A stretch of 64,000 bases of DNA from Mesorhabditis belari (lineage: Eukaryota; Nematoda; Chromadorea; Rhabditida; Rhabditidae): positions 372,001 to 436,000 of the forward strand of contig CAUEEP010000921.1 in assembly GCA_958450365.1 (NCBI GenBank), in the 5' to 3' direction. Numbering within the stretch: the first letter of the stretch is position 1; every line of letters begins with the position of its first letter. Under the pieces are notes generated by a model that did not search any database, had not been told where the DNA came from, and saw only the letters and a program-made list of their open reading frames with translations. Positions 19,989 to 31,796 of the stretch are shown here, in pieces. Made by a program: the position numbers and the translations under genes.

Positions 19989-22900
19989 CTTGGCACAAAA
20001 CACAGAAGAAACGTCTCATTGAACTGAATGATGTTCAAGTAAACGATCATCACATTCCACCCGAAAAAGAGATTGACGAGTATCGAGAGAATGTAGTAGC
20101 CAATGAGATTTGTAATATTCACGAATGAATTCGTTAGCATCTAAATGCCAATCATAACTAAAACAATCGACCTTTCGGTTGATGGAAAAGTCCTTTCCGA
20201 TTTTTTGGGAGAGTACCTTAAATTTGTCGAATTTTGACGTCCAATTTGTTCAATTTTATAGCTCATCCTAAAGCTGAATTCAAGACGGATCGATTGGTAA
20301 AAACCGTTTTGAAATATCTCTTTTCTAAACGTTTTTACAGCTATTTTAGTAAAGGGCGGCAGAGCCAAAAAAGCCAAAAAATGGCTGTTTTTACGTTTCG
20401 TTAGTTTTCCGTGCAGAAACCTAGGCTAAAAACATGTGTTTCGTGATCAGCGTCAAAAATAACCCCTAGACACGCATTTTCCGAATCTTAGCAAAAAATT
20501 TTTGAAAAATATTGTCACCGGTGGAAGTCGAAGTCGGTTCCAATACGGTTCCAATAGGGTTCCAATACGGTTCCAATACGGTTCCAATACGGTTCCAATA
20601 CGCTTCCAATACGGTTCCAACACGCTTCCAATACGGTTCCAATACGGTTCCTATACGGTTCCTATTTTGATCTAATACATTTCCAATACGGTTCCAATAC
20701 GGTTCCAATACTGTTCCTATACGGTTCCAATACGGTTCCAATACGCTTCCAATACTGTTCCAATACGGTTCCAATACGGTTCCAATACTGTTCCTATACG
20801 GTTCCAATACGGTTCCAATACGCTTCCAATACTGTTCCTATACGCTTCCAATACGCTTCCAATACGGTTCCTATACGGTTCCTATTTTGATCTAATACGT
20901 TTCCAATACGGTTCCAATACGGTTCCAATACGGTTCCTATTTTGATCCAATACAGTTCCAATACGGCTCCAATACCAGCGACCCTCAGATCAATAGCCTT
21001 TCCGCCGCTTTTCGCGATTTTCCTTCGTTTTTCCCCTTTTTTTTGTTTTATCATTTTTTTGATGTTGTTAGAAGGCTTTTTTCAGGAATGTCGTGTCAGG
21101 TTGAATAGGAGGAGCACCAGGACACCAGGACCACCAGCGGCACCTGTTTTTGTATGCATTCAACCGAAAACTCAATGCCGCACAGGCTCATCGAGAGATT
21201 ACTGACGTTTATGGACCCGATTTCGTGACCGAAAAATACCGAACGAACTATCCAGAATTGGTTTCAACGATTCCGTGAAGGAAATTTCTCACTTCTCGAT
21301 AGTGCAAGAACAGGAAGACCATCAGAAATCGACGAAGACAAACTTGCTAAGATTCTGAAAATGCGTGTCTAGGGGTTATTTTTGACGCTGATCACGAAAC
21401 ACATGTTTTTAGCCTAGGTTTCTGCACGGAAAACTAATGAAACGTGAAAACAGCCATTTTTGGCTTGCCTTTACTAAAATAGCTGTAAAAACTTCTAGAA
21501 AAGAGATATCTCAAAACGGTTTTTACTAATCGATCCGTCTTGAATTCAGCTTTAGGATGAGCTATAAAGCGTCAAAATTAGACAAATTTAAGGTACTCTC
21601 CCAAAAAATCGGAAAGGACTTTTCCATCAATCCAATACATCAACAAACAATCGATCTAACTCACTTGCCACATTAATAACGACTCCGCTCGGCTCACCTT
21701 TTTGCCTCGTTTATGCTAGAATCGTTTTCTTTTGTTCTTTTTGAAAAACTCTGTTTGAAACCTTTTTCAAATTACGATTTGTTACAAAATCCAGGGCACA
21801 CATCAACGAAAATGGTGTGATGAGAATGTCGTACTTTGGATCGTACCAGTACTCGTCGACGATCCACCAACGCAGATGTTTAAACCCAATTCCGAATGCA
21901 TACGGAATGATTAATTGAGCGAATGGCCATCGCAGAGTATGACGAAAATAAATACCATCAAAGGAGAGAGCGAAGAAACGACTAAATACGAGAGTGGCTA
22001 GAATGTCTAGGAATGTCTTGGAAAGGGAGGCTAGAATGTCAATCAAATTACCGTATTTTCTCTAATAGTAGTGCACCTGACCGAGCCGAGTTGATGACTA
22101 TTTTACGGTTCCCGAGCTTTCCCAGAAGCTCAACACTCTAATCATCGTCAAGATCTCATCGTCAGCTACATTTTCCGACCCCACATCGATAGGTTCTGAT
22201 AAGCGGCTCTCGAGATTTGGAGGACTTTAGGGTGTACTACTAATTTAGGGACGCTCAGGGTGTACTACTATTAGAGAAAGTACGGTTCTTAAGGCGAATT
22301 CTTAAGACGATCATAGATCATAAACAACGATACCCTTTGTCGCCAAACACTTCAAATAATATCACCTGATTGAGATGAACAGTTGACAGTATTGAGACAT
22401 GCTCAACGGATCATATTCATCCAGATAGCCGACCAATGCGTACAACGAGTTCCTCAATGGAGGTGAGCATCTAAAATCCAGCTTAAAATGATATTAGGTT
22501 AAGGAAAAAGTTCTGACTCAGCTGCGCAAAAATTTTTTTGCATTTTTTGCTGGCTATTTGCTGGCTATTTTAATCAGGATGTTCCAAAAAGTCAGTTCAG
22601 CGTGATTTTCTCAGCGTTTCGTTCAGCGTGAATTTCTAGTGGCTCCTCAAGGTTTTTGTGGTGCTAAAGTGGATATTTTTTCACTTTTTCCCCATTTCAT
22701 GATTCCCAAGAATCATGATTTGAAAGTGAGAGAAGGAGGCTCGATGATTGGCCTTTTTAAGGGTGATCCTCTTCAAAATTTGTCTTTAAAGTCTAAAGAC
22801 AATTTCGATGAGGTTGGTGCATTTCTTTTCCTGCAATGCCCAAGTAATACCGGTAAAAGTGGGAAAAGGAAAAGAGAAGAAACATCTTTTGTTCTACTCG

Positions 22901-25900
22901 ATCATCCGAAAAACTATAAAACTATAACTGGAGAGAAAATCCCTTGTTTAATTTCTACAAAATTGACGTAAAAGAAGTTGATGAGCATTTCGAAAAGTTG
23001 ACTTCATGGGACAAATCTATGGACAAATCCATACATGAAATTTCTGAGCCACCATGGTTATCAACCATATAAGCCACCACCATGAGACTTTTTGGCATAA
23101 AATTAAAACTAAAACGTAACGCAAAACGTAACGCAAAACGCGCACGTCTCTCTCAAACCAACAGAAGAAAGAGTTTGCCTCCACTTGTCATCAATTCTTT
23201 TGCTTTTTCCTTCAAAGCTCTCCTTTTTCTTTTTTCTTTTTCCTGCAAAGCACTGAATTTTATTAATTTCAAGTTTAGTCTTGAAATCTACAGGGTGGCT
23301 GAAAATTACGTGCGCGCAGCATCTGAGTCTATCAAAAAGAGATTCTTGAGAAAGCTGTGGTGCCGTGAAAAAGGAGTCATCCCAATTTGACCCTTCAACA
23401 AGATTGGGCGCCGGCCCACAGAGCCAAAACAACAATTCGCTTTCTCGAAACCAAAATTAAATCTTTTTTGACGAAGGATCAATGGCCTGCAAACAGCCCG
23501 GATCTCAATCCGTTGGACTTTTCGGTTTGGGGTTTTATGGAAGAACAATTAAGAAATAGAAAAATCAACAATTTGCATGATTTACGTCGAGAATTGATCA
23601 AAATCTCGAACGACTTAGATGCAAATTATCTCCGCCGCACCGTCGATTCTGTAAAGAAGCGAATTGAAGCCTGTATCAAAGCGGATGGAGGCCACTTCGA
23701 AAATTTCTTGTAATTATTAAATGCTTTTGTTACAACTATTATATGAATAAATATTTTTACATGTTCTTTGAAAGAAAATTAAATTATGGCGCTTTCTTTG
23801 GCGCACGTAATTTTCAGCCACCCTGTATGGCTGAAAATTTTAGCTTTATATCAACTTGAACCCGACGAAATCTTCAATCAATCAATTCTAAAGTTTTGCG
23901 TTCTAAAGTAATGAACGCTTTTATGCAAAATACATGGAATGAAATGTATTTACTGTGTAAATTTAGTTTATTAATAATAACCGTATTGGAAAGCTTCAAA
24001 ATCCTACTTAAATTCTTTACTTTTCCTTTTCAATGATATTGCAGTTTTTGAAGCAGTTTAGCTAAGCTATTAAAGTCATTAAAAAAGCCATCAAAAATCG
24101 TCTCAACTTTTCGCATTCTTTAAAGTCTTATAGTGGATCTTGAGTTCGAGCTCTCGAGCTAAAAAAGAGCTTTTAGAATCTCCATGGCACTTGCTTGCAC
24201 AATGACTAGACAAAATGTTACAAGTCTCAAAAGAAAGGACACTTTGGAGGTGATATTATTTAGCGCTACTCTATAATAAACAAAGCAGTATATAAGTGAG
24301 TAAATGTTATAAAATGTTAAAATGTTAAAATGTTATAAAATGTCTTATAGAATGATCATATCTTATAGAATGATCCTGTAAGTTATGTGTACCGGTGATA
24401 AAGCATAGAACTCTCTCACCTTATCACGAGTATCAATTTGCACATCGTTGAGAGACTGTGCACGATGGCGTAGACGAATTTGTTCACATTTTCAGCGGCA
24501 GCCAAGAGACTGAACAAAGAAAATATAGAGAAACGATGAAGTTATCGTAAGCAATTCAAGCAACTCAAGTTATCGTAAGCAATTCAAGTTATCGTAAGCA
24601 ATTCAAGCAATTCAACTTATCGTAAGCAATTCAAGCAATTCAACTTATCGTAAATGCTGCATTAAAGCGACCTCCTCAAATAGAACGATCTAATAGAACG
24701 ACTCCCTTTTTCACAAGTTCTTTTTATTCCATTTTCTGGAAAACATTATTTTTAAAGTTCTAGTCGGACCTAATGCTTAGTTTTAGTAAATTCATTACAG
24801 ATTACCTACAGATTACCTACAGATTATCTACAGATTACCTACAGATTACCTACAGATTACCTACAGATTATCTACAGATTACCTACAGATTACCTACAGA
24901 TTACCTACAGATTATCTACAGATTACCTACAGATTACCTACAGATTACCTACAGACTACCATCTTTTCGTTCAAAGAGTTTACTGTGATAATTTGATGGG
25001 ACTGAGGATCATCCTATTCACTGTTTCAAGCCGGATGGGGTCATTTCAATAGGTTGATCCATTCTTGTTTTACTAACAAGAATGGATGAACCATTCTGTT
25101 TTACTTTTGTAGTTTTAGATTACAAAAAAATGACGAATGTTCGTCTGAATCAAGAAATGATCGAGCTTTTGGGAGAATTGAACAAAAAATTCGATATAAA
25201 CATTGAAGAAATCGACGATACAAGCGATGATTTGAATCTTTTCAACTTTGATCTTCCTCTTGATCTTACTGGCTAATTGCTGGCTAATTGCTAATTTTAA
25301 TTTTGTTAATACAGTTGCCGCTTTCTATAACGGAACTTTATAACGAACTGCATATGGCCGAAAACTATATAACGGAATGGAATTTTGGTCCCTTCCGACG
25401 CTAAACTATACATAACGGCACTTTATATAACAGAGAAATTTTTTGATCCCTTCCATTCCATTATAGAGAGAATCGACTGTATTCAATAAATGTTATGAGA
25501 AATTTTCTTTAAAAGAAATATATAGTTTAGCGTCGGACGTCGGACCAATATTTTTATGATTGGACGTGGTTCTCTCAAATTAGGGACTATGAAAAAATAG
25601 AACGACTCCTCAAATAGAGCGACCCTTCAAGGAGGTGTTGAAAAATAGAGTGATCGCTCTAATACAGCATTTAAGGTAACCTCAATTTAAGGCAACCAGC
25701 TTCAAGGCAAAGGCAACCAGCTTCAAGGCAAAGGCAACCAGCTTCAAGGCAAAGGCAACCAGCTTCAGATCAAAGCCTCTACATTGGACTTCTCACCGTA
25801 TCGGAAAGGTTAAACGATCGTTTCTTGCGACAAAATAGACGGCCAATGGAGTAGTGATGAGGCTGAGTGCGATCGACTGAAGAAATGGAAAGAGTTTAGC

Positions 25901-26160
25901 TGGAAAGTGATCCACTCACCCAATCAGCCATTCCAACGAGAGTAAAGCTGATCTCGGTTCTGAGCCTATCATCGATATCCGGTCTATCCCAAGAAGCATA
26001 GCCAACAATATTGTAAATAGTGACCATCAATACATAAACTCCTAAAAGATTCGCTATTTTGCAAAAGCCTACAATGCAAACCGATTAAAAGTAGGGTGAT
26101 GACGAGAAGGAGAAACAAATCTTGACGCGTTCTCCAGAAGTGGCTCTCAAGAATTGACAT
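19989..26160 (-). CDS. Multi-pass membrane protein, family not recognised (partial)
   Basis: Rebuilt from minus-strand exons 26068-25920, 25876-25797, 24509-24420, 22470-22366, 21981-21762 and 20140-19989. Each has AG/GT borders and all joining phases match, which is strong evidence for a real gene. A likely first exon starts at ATG 26160 (MSILESHFWRTRQ, then the hydrophobic DLFLLLVITLLLIG). Further hydrophobic stretches include VYVLMVTIYNIVGY, SIALSLITTPLAVYFV, FVYAIVHSLSTMCKLILVI, LIIPYAFGIGF and YYILSILVNLFFGWNVMIVY, so it should span the membrane six or more times. A soluble-looking segment WWIVDEYWYDPKYD lies late. The 3' end beyond 'CCAAG|gtgagt' at 19989 was not found; transposons occupy that side. 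A chemoreceptor or other serpentine protein is possible but unproven. Introns hold large transposons. Confidence 0.65.
20519..20980. repeat. 11-bp array (ggttccaatac)
   Basis: Some 40 copies, broken in places by 'tattttgatctaatac'. The same unit and breaker recur at 46760-46890. Confidence 0.92.
21140..21360 (+). pseudogene. Mariner transposase N-terminal helix-turn-helix relic
   Basis: Reads FLYAFNRKLNAAQAHREI, then after one frame change TIQNWFQRFREGNFSLLDSA and RTGRPSEIDEDKL, the typical paired helix-turn-helix of mariner transposases. The catalytic domain is absent. Confidence 0.8.
22049..22286. mobile_element. MITE, ends TACCGTATTTTCTCTAATAG
   Basis: TIRs complementary over about 29 bp ('tctctaatagtagtgcacc'). 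It is related to the inverted copy at 34253-34471. It lies in an intron of the minus-strand gene. Confidence 0.88.
22639..23062 (+). pseudogene. Unrecognised coding-like fragment with frameshift
   Basis: An open stretch (FDEVGAFLFLQCPSNTGKS ... SFVLLDHPKNYKTITGEKIP) continues after one frame change as FYKIDVKEVDEHFEKLTSWD to a stop near 23062. It reads like protein rather than random sequence, but I cannot name it. It sits in an intron of the minus-strand gene, just before the DD37D element. Confidence 0.3.
23291..23825 (+). mobile_element. DD37D (maT-type) element, internally deleted
   Basis: TA-flanked, TIR CAGGGTGGCTGAAAATTACG at both ends. Only the C-terminal third of a transposase remains inside. 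Confidence 0.92.
23387..23713 (+). pseudogene. DD37D transposase C-terminal fragment
   Basis: Starts TLQQDWAPAHRAKTTIRF (second catalytic Asp) and has ANSPDLNPLDFSVWG (third Asp) with 37 residues between, the spacing of the maT group. It ends CIKADGGHFENFL. The N-terminal DNA-binding region and first Asp are missing. Confidence 0.9.
24535..24660. repeat. Short array (atcgtaagcaattcaa)
   Basis: Imperfect copies of 'cgtaagcaattcaagcaatt' in an intron of the minus-strand membrane gene. Confidence 0.8.
24795..24958. repeat. 11-bp array (gattacctaca)
   Basis: About 14 copies, with 'gattatctaca' variants at fairly regular spacing. Confidence 0.92.
25305..25500. repeat. Possible small fold-back repeat
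   Basis: Starts 'acagttgccgc' and ends 'gaatcgactgta', with 'ttccattccattatag'-type inner sequence against 'ctataacgg'. Pairing is weak. Confidence 0.35.
25685..25770. repeat. ~21-bp array (ggcaaaggcaaccagcttcaa)
   Basis: Four to five copies just downstream of the membrane-gene exon at 25797-25876. Confidence 0.85.
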
Positions 26161-26455
26161 TAGCGAAGATATTAGCTAAGATATTAGCTAAGATATTGGC
26201 CAAGATATTAGTGAAGATATTAGCGAAAATATTAGCGAAGATCTGCTGAGCTGAGCTTATAAATGTAGAGATTTTGTCAGCTTAATTTCAAAAAGAACTT
26301 TAAAAATGAATTCTCGGAATTTTGCTTTGCGAATTTACTTTGCAAAAATGACGAATATTAGATGATTGGTGTGAGAATTTATGTGAAACGTGAGAAGAAC
26401 GGTGTAAGTCTCTTTTGGCTTTTTTTGTATCAGCTTTATTGGATCATTGTGCGTT

Positions 26456-26890
26456 TCACTCCAAGATGATTTTAGATTTCTGCTGGATCTTTTTGTCGTT
26501 TCGTGTTGGAAGTTGGGGACCGAAGGCGAAGGCGTTTTTGGCATCGTCTTGAGTTTGGAAGCATTTCTCCGGGAAAAAGTTGTCGAGGTGTTTGGAGTGG
26601 TAGTCGGTAGGCGAAAGGTCCGACGAATATGGTGGGTGAGGCAAAGTTTCGTAGCTCAGTTCGTTCAGCGTTCAGCGTTTGCAGGGTCGGTTGTGCGACG
26701 TGCGGACGAGCGTTGTCGTGGAGAAGAATTGGACCTTTTCTATTGACCAATGCCGGGCACATTCGCCGCAATTTCTGGTGCATTTCGTCGATTTGTAGGC
26801 AGTACTTCTTCGCCGTAATCGTTTCGCCCGAATTCAGAAAGCTGTGATGGACTGCCGGCTGCGGACCACCAAAAAGTCACCATGAGTCAC
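26456..26890 (-). pseudogene. Mariner (DD34D-type) transposase relic
   Basis: Reads EMHQKLRRMCPALVNRKGPI, LLHDNARPHVAQPTLQTL (catalytic Asp) and, in another frame, PPYSSDLSPTDYH (third Asp). Several frame changes make it inactive. A related relic is at 29016-29512. Confidence 0.88.
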
Positions 26891-27061
26891 CAAGATATTA
26901 GATGATTGGTGTGAGACTTTATGTGACGAGAAGAACAGAGTAAAACTCTTTTGGCTTTTTTTATGTTAGCTCTATTGGATCATTGAGCGTTTCAGCACGC
27001 CAAGATGATTTTAGATTTCTGCTGGATCTTTTTCGGTTGGAAGTTAGGGACTTGAAAGTCT

Positions 27062-27138
27062 GCTTGACAGGGACTCGAACCTGCGACCTTTTTCTTGCTT
27101 TTGCTTTTTCTTATTCCTTCATCCACTGAGCTACAGTG
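27062..27138 (-). tRNA. tRNA-like sequence with abnormal centre
   Basis: A-box TAGCTCAGTGGATGAAGG and B-box GGTTCGAGTCCC are good. The anticodon region is a purine run (aagaaaaagcaaaagcaag) that cannot form a normal stem. Likely a decayed or tRNA-derived repeat. Confidence 0.4.
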
Positions 27139-27479
27139 CAACTGATCCCACCATGGTGAGCATTTCAAGATCAACACCTTTGCACTTACTCATTAACATC
27201 AGCAAAACTTTAGCCTCACTTCATTTGTTTATTCAAAACCGTGCTACAAAAAGTCACTGCACAAGAGGTCAAACACAATTGCATTGCCGCCATCATAGTT
27301 TCTTTTGATGAAAATATGTGGCTCCTTTTATAAATCACTCTAAGAGAAAGCAAATTCATCCAGGCCATCAATTGAAAAACGTTTTGCTTCAGTCCAAGAC
27401 TTCAGTCCAAGACTCAGATCCAAGTCCAAGACTCAGATCCAAGTCCAAGACACGGATTTGATCGGGATCGAGTTTATTT

Positions 27480-27547
27480 CAAAGAAAATGGACTCTGTTG
27501 ATTATCAAAAGATGTTGGAAAAGTATATATTGCCATATCTCCAAGGT
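27480..27547 (+). pseudogene. Possible Tc-type transposase scrap
   Basis: GIEFISKKMDSVDYQKMLEK and YILPYLQ resemble the segment before the second catalytic Asp of Tc-type transposases; the frame ends at once. Confidence 0.35.
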
Positions 27548-27724
27548 TAAGATATGAAATTAGTTCAGAATTGTTCAGTTTTGAAACAAGCTTGATATTT
27601 CATTTGATTTTCAGACTAGGCCAAGCCAAGGCTTGAACAGAAGTCTGGCTTAGGTTCTACAGGCGAGCCTAGAGTCAGTCAGTGAAGCCAGATTTCGCAA
27701 AGCAGGACCAGGCAAAAAACTGAA

Positions 27725-27865
27725 CCCTTGAAATTGGGCCCGGGATTGATCACGGGATTGATCACGGGATTGAAGCCGGGATTGAAGCCGGGATTGAAGC
27801 CGGGATTGATCCCGGGTTGATCCCGGGATTGATCCCAGGTTGATCCCGGGATTGAACCCGATAAT
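27725..27865. repeat. 12- to 13-bp array (cgggattgatccc / cgggattgaagc)
   Basis: About ten imperfect copies. A weaker fold-back pair around 'acagtcgaatatcgatat' and 'atcgaagttcgactgta' follows at about 27912-28150. Confidence 0.8.
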
Positions 27866-28229
27866 GCGCCAATTCACACAAGTCGATCTACTATGCAATG
27901 TTGAGCTTCTAGCAAAGTCGACGTACAGTCGAATATCGATATGACAAATCGCTCGGGACCGAAAACTTCGATATAACAAACCTAAAACATGCCTCAAATT
28001 TCCCGCATAGCTGCCCTGGACGGTCACTGCTTGTATTTGGCTGGGGCAGGTACGCAGAAATTTTGGGCACGTTTTAGAATTTCAAATTTTTTGCATTGAA
28101 GTTCGCTATAAAGTTATCGAATTCGTTATTTGTTATCGAAGTTCGACTGTATTTTTATGGCCTTCTTGCAGCCCAAACCTTAGCATCATTAAGAACTTTG
28201 GAGCAATATCGCAGATCAATAAAATCTCT

Positions 28230-28415
28230 CTGTCTGTCTAAAATCCCTCATATCGGCAAGCGTTATAAGAGAGGCCAAGAACTTGTTTGCCAAATTCCTT
28301 GCGATTGCTACCTATTTAGCAAAAACGGCAGATTCGGACAGCAGATTCGGAATCAGCGTAAAATTCTGCATCGAATGGTTTAGGTTTCATTTCGATTGGC
28401 CACCTTGATCTACTT
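28230..28415. repeat. Dispersed repeat, uninterrupted copy
   Basis: Reverse-complement match to 61905-61996 plus 62705-62765, where a 708-bp MITE splits it. This copy shows the unoccupied site 'gctacctatttagc' (about 28302). Confidence 0.85.
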
Positions 28416-28884
28416 GTTAATAACAAAACGTGTCTCTAATGAATAAAGGATTTTAAAGAAATATCAAAACGCAAGAAATTTTACATAAAAATCGACTTAC
28501 GGAAAAACATTCGCTGTATTGCAAAACAAAAATGCTTAGAAGATTTTCGGATTTTTAGACTTTTGTTGTTTGTTAACCGGTTGTTAACCTTAACCGATTG
28601 TTTCCTCGTAAAAGGATACTTGCTAACACATTTCCTTTTTTATTAGGTTTTTCCTTCTAAAGTCAGCGATCAAAGAGAGGGAAAAGAGGGATCCTTTCTG
28701 AAATTGAATTCCCGTGCTTTCGCCGTTTTCTCAAGCGATTCATGCCGATTCATAACGATAAAAGAAAGCTTTTTTTTTAAACTTTAAATCTTTATTTTTA
28801 AATTTTCGATCTACACTTGAGGTTTTCTATAAAGAAATAACGATTTTGAAATTCTAAAAGTTGCCCTTAGCTGCCTAATTAGTT

Positions 28885-29005
28885 TGGATAGTTGCAATTG
28901 TTGCAATTAGTTGCAATAGTTGCAATTAGTTGCAATTGTTGCAATTAGTTTCAATCGTTGCACTTATTTGCAATCGTTGCAATTAGTTGCAATCGTTGCC
29001 CACAC
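28885..29005. repeat. Short array (ttgcaattag / ttgcaatcg)
   Basis: Ten or more imperfect copies beside the mariner relic. Confidence 0.8.
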
Positions 29006-29015
29006 GTTGCAATTA

Positions 29016-29512
29016 TTAGGTTCTTCGGAAATAAATGACCGTTTTCAACTCGAATATTTAAAATCCCATAACTTGATCCAAACAAAACTTTATTAATCGA
29101 AATAAGAACCATTATAATTAACACATTTTCCCCAACGAGAAACAAGTTTATTTATGCCGGTAGCATAGAAGTCCAGGTTTCTGGAGGCGATAAAGTCGGC
29201 GAAGGCGTTTTCGGCATCGTCTTGAGTTTTGAAGCATTTCTCGGGAGAAAGTTGTCGAGGTGCTTGAAAAAGTGGTAGTCAGTAGACGAAAGGTCTGACG
29301 AATATGGCGGGTGAGGCGGCGTAGCTCAGTTCGCTCAGCTTTTGCAGGGTCGGTTGTGCGACGTGCGGATGAGCGTTGTCGTGGAGAAGAATTGGACCTT
29401 TTCTGTTGCCGGGCACATTCGCCGCAATTTCTGGTGCATTTCGTCGATTTGTTGGCAGTACTTCTTCGCCGTAATCGTTTCGCCCGGATTCAGAAAGCTG
29501 TGATGGATTCAA
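29016..29512 (-). pseudogene. Mariner transposase relic with 3' terminus
   Basis: Contains KGPILLHDNAHPHVAQPTLQ, then after frame changes TDYHFFKHLDNFL, DDAENAFADFIASRNLDFYA and WGKCVNYNGSYF. The terminus TTAGGTTCTTCGGAAATAAA (29018) follows the stop. Same family as 26456-26890. Confidence 0.87.
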
Positions 29513-30115
29513 AACCTAAGCTAAAAACATGTTTTTCGTGATCAGCGGATAAAATTACCCTAGATAGCGTAAAATTAGGTCTTTTTGGAGTAAAAAAAGT
29601 TGAAAATTTTGTAAAAAAAAAATGAGAGAAGAAAAGGAAAAGGAAAAGGAGAAGGAAAATGAATGAATTTGAATGGGGAACATGGATTTCAATCTTATAG
29701 TATTGTGGATCTATAGTATTGTCGATCTTATAGTATTTTTGTTATTGTTATTGTTATGTTGTTCAAGTTCACTTTGTGTATCTGCAGAAATAAACTTACA
29801 ATTAGCTTACTTTAGCTTGCTTTAGCTTACTTAACCTTACAAACTTAAACTTACAATCTTCCCTTCTTATATCTTAATCTTATCTTAGTCTTATCCTAGT
29901 CTGATCTTAGTCTTATCTTAATCTATTGGGTTGGTGAATTGAAAACTGTTTCGCTTAAAATTTGTCATCTGTGTGCGGCCGCGTAATCGCTCGTCGACTG
30001 GCGCAGGGCTTTTACATAACCCCCTTCCCTCTGCCTCTCCCAAACTAATCTGGCCGGCTTCGAATCCTCAAATTGGACCTTGACTTCTGCTCAAATCAAG
30101 GCTAGTCTCAATCTA

Positions 30116-30486
30116 TTGGGTTGGTGAATTGAAAACTGCTGGCTGCTGGTCAGATGTGACCGTTTGAGCACTTTCTTCAAAAGAAACCCATTTTGGTGTC
30201 AATGGAAATGTTGTAGAGAATCAAAAATCAAGCCTATATCCAAATTTTCAGAACGATTCAAAAACTGGTTTTCAAGAAATGCCAAATTTACGAATTTTCA
30301 AAAAACTTGCAACAAAACTTGCATTTTAAGCGAACCTACTAAGTGTATCTTTTTGGAAATTTGGCTATAAGCCTAATCTTTGATACTCTACAACTTTTCT
30401 ATTGACACCAAAATGGGTTTCTTTTGAAGAAAGTGCTCAAACTGTCACAAATGACAGAGCCGGCAGTTTTCAATTCACCAACTCAA
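30116..30486. mobile_element. TTGGGTTGG MITE, shorter copy
   Basis: TA-flanked, 371 bp, same TIR and arm sequence as 4746-5305. An extra single terminus lies at 29926. Confidence 0.88.
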
Positions 30487-31379
30487 TATCATTACAAGAT
30501 ACTGAGCATACTTTATTGAGAAAAATGTACCCAAATAATAAACAATACAAAACGCTGATTTATTTCCGGACAACCTAATAGTTGCAATCGTTGTTACATT
30601 TGGGGCACGTTTTATAATCGCCTTTTTTATCGTTAAGTAAGTGAATCGTTATATAGAAATTTTGCCTTCAATATCGTGAATAGCGAAGCACAACTTTACT
30701 TTACGCTGGTAAACGCCGCCTTTTTCACAACATGATTTTCAAATCGTTACTACGGAAAAAAAAATTGAGGCATTAAATGCGACAAAAGAGATTTATTTAC
30801 AAATTTCAGAGCTTAAACTACATCCAATTGACTCTCATTTTACCTTTTTTATTTCCCCATTTTCCCATTGTCTATCTCTTCCTCTAATCAATCCAATAAG
30901 CAAACAGAGAAAGAGAGATCAGTCAAATCAATGGTCAAAAAAAGGGCACAAAATAGAGAAAAAGAAAAAGGGGAAAAGAGGAGATAGGCCGAAAAATTGA
31001 TTACTTATTTGCGCTTTTTGATTGATTCGTTTGGGTGTCTAGTTTTTTGACTGTTTTTTGGAAATGAGGGTTTTTCTATCAAATTTTGTCGTTTAATTCA
31101 AGAGAATTCAAGAGAATTCTGGTTTTTTCTTTACTGTTTTCTGTTCTGTAAACAACTGCCATCTAGTACACCACTTTTTTGGTTATTTGGTAGTAGCAAA
31201 AGAAAAAGGCAACGCTAAAGCACACTAGTTTCTCGTATTCGAGCCAACTCATAGTCAGATCCACAACTTTTAGCTGATATTTCTTAAGGTTTTGTAGTTT
31301 TTGGCTGGTATTGTTGATATCTCTAATCCCAGCTGATATTCCTTAGGCTTTTCTTCTCCAGTTTTTATCCTCAGAACAT

Positions 31380-31795
31380 CAATCCGTTGTAGACATGGGA
31401 AAATCCCAATTCGAACCTAATTCCACCTTCATTTTCTCGGCCTTTCCGTTTTCTCGGCCTTGGCCGATTCCTCTGAAATTTTGTCTACAAGCAGAGAATA
31501 CCAATTTCTATTTGTAAACATAGGACTATAGTACTGTTGAGGAACAATTTGTGGGTTTTAAGACGTTCTATCCGAATCCTGTAAGCATTAGACATGGGAA
31601 AATCTCAATCCGAACCTAATTCCACCTTTATTTTCTCGTCCGTTCCTTCGCCGATTTCTCTGAAATTTCGTTTACAAACTGTGAATGCCGATTTCTATCT
31701 TTAGACAAAATTTCAGAGCAATCGGTCAAGAAACGGCCGAGAAAACAATGGTGGAATTAGGTTCGGGTTGGAATTTTCCCATATCTAGTCCATCA
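31380..31795. repeat. Direct and inverted ~55-bp repeats
   Basis: 'cgaacctaattccaccttta' with 'gacatgggaaaat' appears at about 31392 and 31592; its complement appears at about 31750-31790. Function unknown. Confidence 0.7.
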
Positions 31796-31796
31796 T

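Larger units (their letters stand above)
20163..21650. mobile_element. Large fold-back mariner derivative
   Basis: Inverted arms of about 300 bp (20163-20470 and 21356-21650; 'aatcggaaaggacttttcca' and its complement). Between them lie an 11-bp array and a mariner N-terminal fragment. It occupies an intron of the minus-strand membrane gene. Confidence 0.85.

Noticed and set aside
28096..28383. Ninety-five-residue protein ending KILHRMV
   Set aside because: Overlaps a dispersed repeat that also occurs near 61905-62765; no recognisable domain.
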